The position numbers and the translations under genes were made by a program. Below, piece after piece: positions 45,213-64,000 of a DNA stretch of 64,000 bases. The stretch's first letter is position 1; every line of letters begins with the position of its first letter. The stretch is from Oncomelania hupensis (taxonomy: Eukaryota; Mollusca; Gastropoda; Littorinimorpha; Pomatiopsidae), in assembly GCA_036898135.1 (NCBI GenBank), contig CM072513.1:73582496-73646495 (forward strand). Reading direction: 5' to 3'. Under the pieces are notes generated by a model, which saw only the letters and a list, made by a program, of their open reading frames with translations, was not told where the DNA came from and did not search any database.

Positions 45213-46680
45213 GTGCGTGTCCTGCTAATGGTGACGCTTGATCTGAAGCGTTTTTTGACCATGATGTAGTGAATATGGTTGTGATGCTCCCCGCTGGGAC
45301 TGTGCCACGTCCATCATCTGGAATTTTTGTGGAAACCAAGCGTGTTTGCCAATATCAGATTGTTGTATCTGGCAAACTCCAGGACTCTGACCTCTGTCAT
45401 TTGTCTCGTTGCAATGGGGTCCACATGTGTCTCCCAAGTTGTGCTACACAACTTGGCCAACCTTGGCATTCCAGTCGCCTTGTACTATGACTATGTCCTT
45501 CTTCGGCACTTGGTCAACGATAGCCTGCAGATGTTCACAGAAATCCTCGACTTCGCTGTCGTCATAGTCTGATGCTGGGGAATAGGCGTGGATGATGGTG
45601 ATATTGAAAGGGGCTGCTCTCAGACGGATGGTAATTAGTCTACTGGAGACTGGGCGGCAACCTATTAAGTGGCTAGAATGTCTTGTGGACCAAGAATTCA
45701 ACGCCTTGTTCATGCCTGTCATTTCTCCTGCTGAAATAAAGCTTGTGGCCTTTGTCGGTCGTTGTTTCACCTAGGCCTTTCGAGCCCATTTTGCCGATAC
45801 CTGAAATATTCCATTGATAGTGGTCCAGCTAGTGGGTCAGTTCTTCTAATTTTTCATCGGCAGTTAGGGTCCTGACATTCCAAGCAGGTTCCTGTGATGA
45901 TGTTGTCTCTCGTGCGGATCTTGCTAAGTTGTCCATCAGTAACACACTTACCACCTCCATCCTGGTGGCCAACGGTCCTTGGTGATCTGGGCAACAACCA
46001 ATCTGGTATGGAGGGAGTGGTTCTTTTCATCATACGGTATGTTTTGGGCAAGAAAGACCTGGTGAGACCCTATCCTCTCCAGGCTGTTGGCCACAGCCGA
46101 AATCCACGAGTACAATGCAGTGTGGCTCGCCTTGGCCTTGTGCAAGTGGTCATTGAACCTATAGCAACATGATGTTCCTTCGTCCTGGCTGGTGACTTCT
46201 ATGTAGAAGACTTTCGCCCAGAGATGCCGTACTGACAGCACCCCTGGTAGTCGCCTACTACGACTGTTGGGTCTATTCTATTCAGTGCCAGAACCCACAG
46301 GGCAAACTGCACTTCACCGACACTATGTTTTGGAGTCAGAAAAATATGTAAAAAGCCATGCATAAGGTGCACAGAATAAAGGTTTTGAGCGGATATTTTA
46401 AAAAAAAAAAAGCTTGAAGCTTGGAAAATAAGCAGTCATGTTTTTAATTACTGTAGTAACAACATTAAAATAATAACATGCACTAAATATGACCATGGAT
46501 ACAAATCTCTTTTACTGAAGTTTTTTTGTTGTTGTATGCCTGCATATATTGACAAGACACAAAACTTAACAAAGCTAGTAAGACCTCTTGATGGCTATTT
46601 AAAAAAAACAAAAACTGAAGCACGTTGAAAGTGGCACATTGGGACTGGGTTGTTGGTTACAAAGATGAAAAATTGAATAA

Positions 46681-58031
<11,351 letters not shown>

Positions 58032-58374
58032 TGTGGGAAAAATAAACGTTCAGTCCCTACGTTCAGCCACACTCGCACTTTGTTTTTGTTTTTAACTGCT
58101 ATTGTTGTTGGTACCGTTAAAGCAGATGTCGTCGTCGTCTTTGCTGTTGTTGTTGTTGCTGCTTTTGAAATTTAGTGTGTAGCCTCTAGTTTAAAAAAAA
58201 GGGAAACACCTCAGATTAGCTGTGCAATGTGTAGATAGGGTCTGCACATATATGATTAGTTACCCCTTATTTGTCATACAAAGTGTTTGAGCCTGCACGA
58301 AGTGTGCGCCGTACCTTGAACAGGCCTCAATGAGTCGCCGTATGAGTAGGCTTAAAAATGCTACAAATAGCATT

Positions 58375-58715
58375 CTATGCATATAATGCTTTCTATGTAC
58401 ATGAGAATCTATTCTATAATACAGAATTTATCCAAGAACATAAGTGTCATTGTCTGTACATGGAATGAATTTCTGTATTAAATAGAATAGATTTTTGTTA
58501 GAATAGATTTCTATATTATAGAAAGTATTTCTATATTATAGAATGTATTTCCGTATTATAGAATTTATTTTTTATGTTATAGAATATATTTCTATAGTAT
58601 ACAATTATTTATATAACTATTCAATTTATTTCTATATTATAGAATGTATTTCTATATTATACAATTTATTTATATAATTTTAGAATATATTTCTATATTA
58701 TAGAATCCTATCCCT
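58375..58715. repeat. AT-rich minisatellite
   Basis: Imperfect units of about 21-23 bp built on 'tatagaatgtatttctata', abutting the TATCC tail of the next LINE fragment. Confidence 0.8.
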
Positions 58716-59070
58716 ATCCTATCCTATCCCGTAACTCGAAGGTCGTAGAGGTCCTACAGAGGTCCGTTTAACCAGCATACTCCATCTTTCTCTGTCCTCA
58801 GCAACCCTGATTGTTTCGCTCAGTGTCAAACCAGTGCATTCTAGAATGCTGTCCTCAGACCTCTTTTTCGGTCTCCCTCTTCTTCTACCTCCCTGCACTG
58901 TGCCTTGCAGGATGGTCTTTGCAAGGCCTGATGATTTGGTGACTTGGCCATACCATCGGAGTTTCCGTTTTTTCACCACTGTGAGCAGGTCATCGTGTTG
59001 TCCAATGGCTCGCGTGATGGTCTGTCGGACTTCGTCGTTGGTGATGTGCTGAGTATAGGAAACCATTTAA
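58716..59070 (-). mobile_element. LINE (family L1) C-terminal fragment, open frame
   Basis: About 115 codons stay open: [46 protein letters not shown] and AEDRERWSMLVKR. The 3' tail TATCC repeats at 58710-58730 mark the end. It is the best-preserved copy of this region in the window. Confidence 0.8.
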
Positions 59071-59494
59071 AAAATAACTATACTTTCGAAAGAATTCATT
59101 TGTTGTTTTGTTGTAAGCGTATTGTTTTCAGTGGGGCAACACTCACTGTGAATATTATAAGGATCTGTCGAGGAGGCGTGGTCACAGTGCCTAGTGTGTC
59201 CGGGGACGTTAATCTACATGCCTGCCTGCCTGGTCACAGCGGGTCCCTTGAACTGTGCCCGCATCGGAGTCTCTCCATTTCTTCCATCCCCATTACATAC
59301 TCAGCGAGGTTGAGCTTTTGACCACTAAGGAGAATATAGCCACAAAGGTTAGGCCACGCTGTACGTCCCAATCACCAGCCCTCACTAACACGAACCGGAA
59401 CACTGCTATAGCAATAATGATTATAGAAAAAAAAAAGAAGAGAAAACACTTCATGCCCTTTGAAACTCTGCACAACACGTATCACGATAGTTTT

Positions 59495-59525
<31 letters not shown>

Positions 59526-60629
59526 TACCTTGACCACAGATTCTTTTAAGAAACAACAATACGGTGAAAAATATCAGTAACAAAATGTAAGGTCGCTAGT
59601 CCGACCGCACTACACGCCGCAACGTTACACATCGTTATTATAACTATTATGCACAAGCACGCACACCGAAGAGTCACCGAATTCATAAACCAATGTTGAA
59701 CAAGATTTTAAATGAGTCTATAAGTACGTCACATTTTTCTTCTCAAACTTTTGTGCGAGATAGTAGACCTATGATCAGAGACGAATGTATTAATTCCCAT
59801 TATTTGAAGTGAAAGGTCTCCATTAAGCGCGTACGCAGCTTTAAACAGACGTGCGGTCCCTATACAACGGTCACCTCGCGGGTTTCCTTTTGTACTGTCC
59901 AGTGATTACGCGTCACCCGATACAACTGGCCGAGAACCCGTCACAGAGAAGCAGCCACTGCCAAGCCTTCTAACACAGACTGAGATAGCGTTGAGTCACG
60001 CACCGGCAACTCCATGTTTTTGGCGCCTGTATTAGTTAGTTTCTGTGTATTCTAAGGTAGATGAGTCACCCTAGTGGAGACGACCTTTTGAAATGGTCGG
60101 ACACGAAGTTTAAATTCAAATTTTCTCAAAAATATTAGACAAAAACAAGGTATGAATAGACAAGCAAATATTCATCCCTTAGCGTGGTTTTCACATTATG
60201 GAGTTTGATAGCTGTCTTTTTCTTTTTTTTTGTTTAGTTTTTTTTGGGTGCATATATTGACTTTAGATGCACTATAAGCATTCGGTAAGCCTTACAGGAC
60301 GTACAACTTACGTCTTTAAAAAAAAATTTTTTTTTTAACACCAAACAACAACAAACCACAAAGACCATGAAATAGTGAATAATATAATATGTAAATCCGC
60401 TGAACAGGACCTTAACTACACACGTCGTTTACGCGCAAGCTGGTTAATGAGGACTGAAAACTTTAAAGTGGGTGGTGAATATATTGGGAGGTTGGAGGTA
60501 TCAAGCAAACAGATAATGTCGGTGTGTGGCATTATGTGGCATGTAAGAAGGTCGTAGAGATGGGGTCAGCCCGCTGTTCCCCCAGGTCTATTCTATTTCC
60601 CCCAAATCTAGGTCTATGTTCCTCTAAAT
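59071..60629. other. Upstream of the lipocalin gene, no gene recognised
   Basis: No coding exon or RNA gene recognised. 60580-60628 holds the inverted counterpart of the 'agacct' minisatellite. Confidence 0.4.
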
Positions 60630-60710
60630 GGGTGGCTTGGTAGCAAAGTGGAAAGGGTGCTGGTTTCCTATGGGGTTCTAAGGTCGCGAGTTCGAACCCA
60701 GCATGGGATG
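60630..60710 (+). repeat. tRNA-like SINE head or tRNA relic
   Basis: An A-box-like 'tggcttggtagcaaagtgg' and a B-box-like 'cgagttcgaacccag' are spaced as in a tRNA, but the acceptor and anticodon stems pair poorly. It is followed by pyrimidine-rich repeats. Confidence 0.5.
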
Positions 60711-60762
60711 AACTTACGAGAGATACTTTCTCCTCTCTTTACTTTCTTTTTTTTAAAAGTAC

Positions 60763-60765
60763 ATT

Positions 60766-60825
<60 letters not shown>

Positions 60826-60899
60826 TTTTTTTCTTCTTGTTCTTCCTCTTGTTATTCTTCTTGTTCTTCTTCTTGTTCTTCTTCTTCTTTTTCTTCTTC

Positions 60900-60980
<81 letters not shown>

Positions 60981-60984
60981 GTCG

Positions 60985-61040
<56 letters not shown>

Positions 61041-61085
61041 TTCTTCTTCTTCTTCTTCTTCTTCTTCTTCTTCTTCTTCTACTTC
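60763..61085. repeat. Pyrimidine-rich compound microsatellite
   Basis: (TTTC)n at 60763-60826, then TTC-rich sequence, (ATC)n at about 60901-61038, and (TTC)n to 61080. Confidence 0.95.
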
Positions 61086-61767
61086 TTCTTCTTTACTTTA
61101 TACATTTAAAACAAATATTTTTTTTTTACCTTGTTTTCGTCAGATAAACCAATACGAGAGCCCAGCTATAGACACGCTGAGTCTACATTAACGTCGGTTT
61201 ACTTCATGTGGTAATCGTGAGTTTTCGTGTTCACATTGATATAAATACTTATAAATACCGCGCGAACGAAAGTTGTATGAACTAACTAGGCATGTTCAAA
61301 AGGCACTAACTAGGCATGTTCAAAAGATTTCATTATCACTTCTTCAGATTTAGACACGGTATTGAAATCGTTTGGATAATAATAAAATGCTACATAACCA
61401 ACACTTACAGACATAATTATAAATGCGCAGAGCGAAGCGTTAATCAATATACTGCTACGATAATACTTCTAATTGGGGGTTGGAGGGCAAAGTGGTAGGT
61501 AGGGGTACTCAAAAACCATCATGTGATCTCCGGAGGAACCAATCAGCGTCATGTTTGGAAACCTTTAACGAATGAAAATTTTGCTTACCCACTTGTAGAC
61601 TAGCCTTCTGAGTCGAATGGGGTATCGGGAGATTTAGAAGATATCATTTTTATTGCACGGTTGTTTGCACACTGTCGTGGATGTCCATTAGACACTGTGT
61701 AAACTTAATGTGAAGCGGTCTTGCGTGCTCGCCTATTTAAGTTAAAGCGAGTATATTACACTATGAT

Positions 61768-61967
61768 GGGGCCGGGTAGCTCAGTTGGTAAGAGCGTCTT
61801 GCTAGTAACCGAAAGGTCGCTGGTTCGAATCCCGGATTGGTCAACGTGTGATCATATTATTTTCCCCTTTACCAACAACTGGCCCGCTGGTGTCAGTATA
61901 AATCGGTCCAGTAGTCACCTATATGCGAAAGTGTCGTGTGACTATAATCTACAAACAACAACAATAA
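61768..61967 (+). repeat. tRNA-derived SINE (family S1), copy 3
   Basis: Near-identical to 49204-49397, including A and B boxes, the body 'gtgtcgtgtgactataat' and an ACA tail. Confidence 0.87.
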
Positions 61968-62214
61968 TTACACTATGGCGCACAAACAGAACGAGATACG
62001 ATAATGTACGATACAATCGCCTGATTGTCTTGGGGGACAGAGAGAGTGAGGGAGGGAGGGAGTGGGGGTGAGGTGGGGTGGAGGGGTGAAACTGAATGCA
62101 GCGAATCAATAGTTTAACAAAGATTAAGAAGATGATAAAACATATTAATGCTATCAGTATTACTATAAGTTAAAGTAATTTGCACTGAGTCACGTTGTAT
62201 GCATGCATTGATGG

Positions 62215-62460
62215 CACTGCACTTGCCTACCTACAAGAGCTCGTCTCTCGATATGCTCCCTCTCGTGGACTTCGAGATTGGCCTCACAGTTCCGACTTCG
62301 GGTGGCTAGTGTTGAAAGGTACAGGAAGAAAAACCTTGGTGCTAGATCATTTGAATGTGGTGCATCCTGTCTGCGGAACGTCCTTCCCCAGTCTCTGCGG
62401 GCATGTGACACAAAGGAGTCATTCAAGCAGCGGTTGAGGAATCACCTGTTTTAAACTTTG
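62215..62460 (+). mobile_element. LINE C-terminal fragment (CR1/L2-like)
   Basis: It encodes, with frameshifts, PAYLQELVSRYAPSRGLR and ESFKQRLRNHLF, a standard C-terminus of CR1/L2-type reverse-transcriptase ORFs. A 3' end 'cagcgctttacaagtgact' with an AATC-rich tail (62585-62612) follows. Confidence 0.75.
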
Positions 62461-62989
62461 GCACTTTTCTGGTACTTCCCCCCCCCCCCTATATTGTGTC
62501 TGTCTTTATCCCGTTTTTCTTCAATCTATGCGCCCTTAGTATGCTGTAACAGCATGGATAATCAGCGCTTTACAAGTGACTATCAATCAAGCAATAACTT
62601 AATCAATCAATGCTCGCATGCATGCAAGCACACATACAGGCACGCCAAAAGAGGGGAAAGAACTGTAACTAATATTTCTGTACAGTAGTGACCACATTTG
62701 GCATACGTTTTACGGCTGCTTATGAGAGTTTTCACTGACCGGAAATTTGACGGGTGGCCACACCTTAAGAATTTAATGGCCACATTTGACTTAGTTTTAC
62801 GGCTTATGCATTGGGTCGGAGGTAGTGGCGCCATATTTATCACGGCCCGGTTCGAATATATAAACGCGTGTAGCTGTGTAATTTCACTACAACAAAATGA
62901 CGATGTAACGTACTCTTTCACGGTGTGACTATAATATGAAACAACTTTACTTTCCCGCAAGGGGCGAACGTATGTGACTTAGGTATGAG

Positions 62990-63055
62990 ACTATTGAGGT
63001 CACCGAGGGTTTTCTCCGGGCACTCCGGTTTCCTCCCTCCCTTCAAAATAATATT
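62990..63055 (+). repeat. SINE-body fragment
   Basis: 'gggttttctccgggcactcc' and 'ggtttcctccctccc' parallel the segment at 47870-47905, so the two are probably relics of one SINE family. Confidence 0.4.
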
Positions 63056-63269
63056 GGATGCAGTCAAATTAATTTAAAAAAAATACAAAACTATTTAACT
63101 TTCAGTTTCCTAATAGCGATCTCCCTGCCTTTACACCACGTGTATGCCTTGTATACTGTTGTCCTTGTTGTGTGTCTGTAATATATTTGTTGCACGTGAG
63201 CGTGTATGTTGGTATAGGTCGCCGCGCTTTGAGTTCGAAATCATTCGAAGTAAAGCGCGTATTAGCATC

Positions 63270-63271
63270 CG

Positions 63272-63313
<42 letters not shown>
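63270..63313. repeat. ATT microsatellite
   Basis: (ATT)n of about 42 bp after 'agcatccgg'. Confidence 0.95.
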
Positions 63314-63316
<3 letters not shown>

Positions 63317-63577
63317 AAATCGACACGCAGCAAGGGAATTCAACTGCCTGAGCTAGCCAAGTCGTATGTAGCAGTCAACCTTTTTGCGTGCAATCATGCG
63401 TGTGGGAGGAGTTTAGGTTGCCTCTAAATTCGTGACGTCACACTCTCGCTTCTGATTTGTTCTTGTAAGCCCGGTTTATGTATTTTTGCGGAAGAAATCA
63501 AACATGTGCTATCCTTGTGAAAGTTTACGTTAGCCAGTACGCAATGAACTACATAAGGAATTCATAAGCATAATACA

Positions 63578-63640
63578 AGTGTAGCCGGGTGCGTAACACA
63601 AGTGTGGCCGGGTGCGTAACACAAGTGTGGTCGGGCCTTA
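63578..63640 (+). repeat. 22 bp minisatellite, three units
   Basis: Units 'acaagtgtggccgggtgcgta' repeat with small changes (gtagcc, gtggcc, gtggtc). Confidence 0.85.
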
Positions 63641-63737
63641 AGTCCGTTCCAACCCAACTGTCATAAAAATTTCAGCACAAAGTTAAACCTTAACGCGAGT
63701 TTGAGTGCTGCGAACATTTTCCTCTTCAACTTTTATA

Positions 63738-63852
63738 GTAGATGGTATGACCATACAGATGGTAAGATCATATAGATGGTATGACCATATAAGCTTATAG
63801 ATAGTATAATCATGTAGATGGTATGACCAGATAGATGGTATGATCATAGAAG
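63738..63852. repeat. Minisatellite on 'atagatggtatgaccat'
   Basis: Six to seven imperfect units of 15-19 bp. Confidence 0.85.
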
Positions 63853-64000
63853 AGTTTATTTTCGAGGTGAACGCTTTCCGATGACCGTGTAAGAATTTTG
63901 TTTAAAAAAAATTGATTGAGGTCCATAATAGGAGGTTGACGAGAGGAGGAGGGGGAGGGGTGGGGGACAATGCAGTCATTGTACGTCACTTCAAACTGCA

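Larger units (their letters stand above)
41706..46302 (-). mobile_element. Decayed LINE (family L1), split by a solo-LTR-like element
   Basis: On the - strand it runs from the shared 5' end (46302) through endonuclease relics (WKGLG region, QGDWNAKVGQ near 45450, GADIGSDHNLAMM near 43700), RT relics ([21 protein letters not shown]) and the C-terminal [20 protein letters not shown], to a TATCC-type end at 41706. Frameshifts and stops abound. 43722-45212 is an insertion. A short tandem duplication of the 'gtgccttgcaggatggtctttgcaaggcctga' region lies at about 41881-41949. Confidence 0.8.

Noticed and set aside
60648..61109. Long open frames on both strands at 60.7-61.1 kb
   Set aside because: They are translations of TTTC, TTC and ATC microsatellites.
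63578..63852. Possible CRISPR-like array
   Set aside because: Eukaryotic minisatellites with no constant-length spacers.

Overview
This window is animal nuclear DNA with spliced genes, long introns, dense retroelements and microsatellites. The repeat content (RTE/CR1-type LINEs, tRNA- and 5S-derived SINEs, TTAGGG repeats) and the gene sequences fit a marine mollusc, probably a gastropod; this taxon call is inference. All exon models below were built by hand from splice sites and codon phase.

Layout: (1) 504-2472, + strand: the last four coding exons of WDHD1/And-1, including its HMG box. (2) 3832-15641, - strand: a complete six-exon EFCAB2/DRC8 gene (166 aa). Its 8.9 kb first intron holds a CR1-type LINE that is itself split by a second, intact LINE with a clean target-site duplication. 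(3) 15642-15784: a 143 bp bidirectional promoter with a TCTCGCGAGA palindrome and YY1-like sites. (4) 15785-39808, + strand: a complete 18-exon HNRNPUL1-like gene (787 aa; SAP, acidic, RS, SPRY, P-loop kinase-like, RGG and Gly/Tyr/Trp-rich regions). Its introns carry two TTAA-flanked piggyBac-type elements, a RAB40 retrocopy, a decayed LINE with three DNA-transposon insertions, and a family of box C/D snoRNA candidates, two of which could target the same 28S rRNA adenosine. (5) 41706-46302, - strand: another decayed LINE, split by a 1.5 kb solo-LTR-like element. (6) 46681-58031, - strand: a complete seven-exon apolipoprotein D/Lazarillo-like lipocalin (235 aa) with 12 nt and 21 nt microexons and a possible GPI-anchor tail. 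Its 6.5 kb first intron holds microsatellites, a second copy of the LTR element, a tandem inverted-repeat element with internal telomere-like repeats, and LINE fragments. (7) 58032-64000: LINE and SINE relics and satellites; no gene recognised.

The genes do not form one pathway. WDHD1 acts in replication, DRC8 in the ciliary nexin-dynein regulatory complex, HNRNPUL1 in RNA processing and DNA damage response, and the lipocalin outside the cell. The head-to-head DRC8/HNRNPUL1 pair is notable because, from memory, EFCAB2 and HNRNPU are also divergent neighbours on human chromosome 1q44, which suggests an old linked pair.
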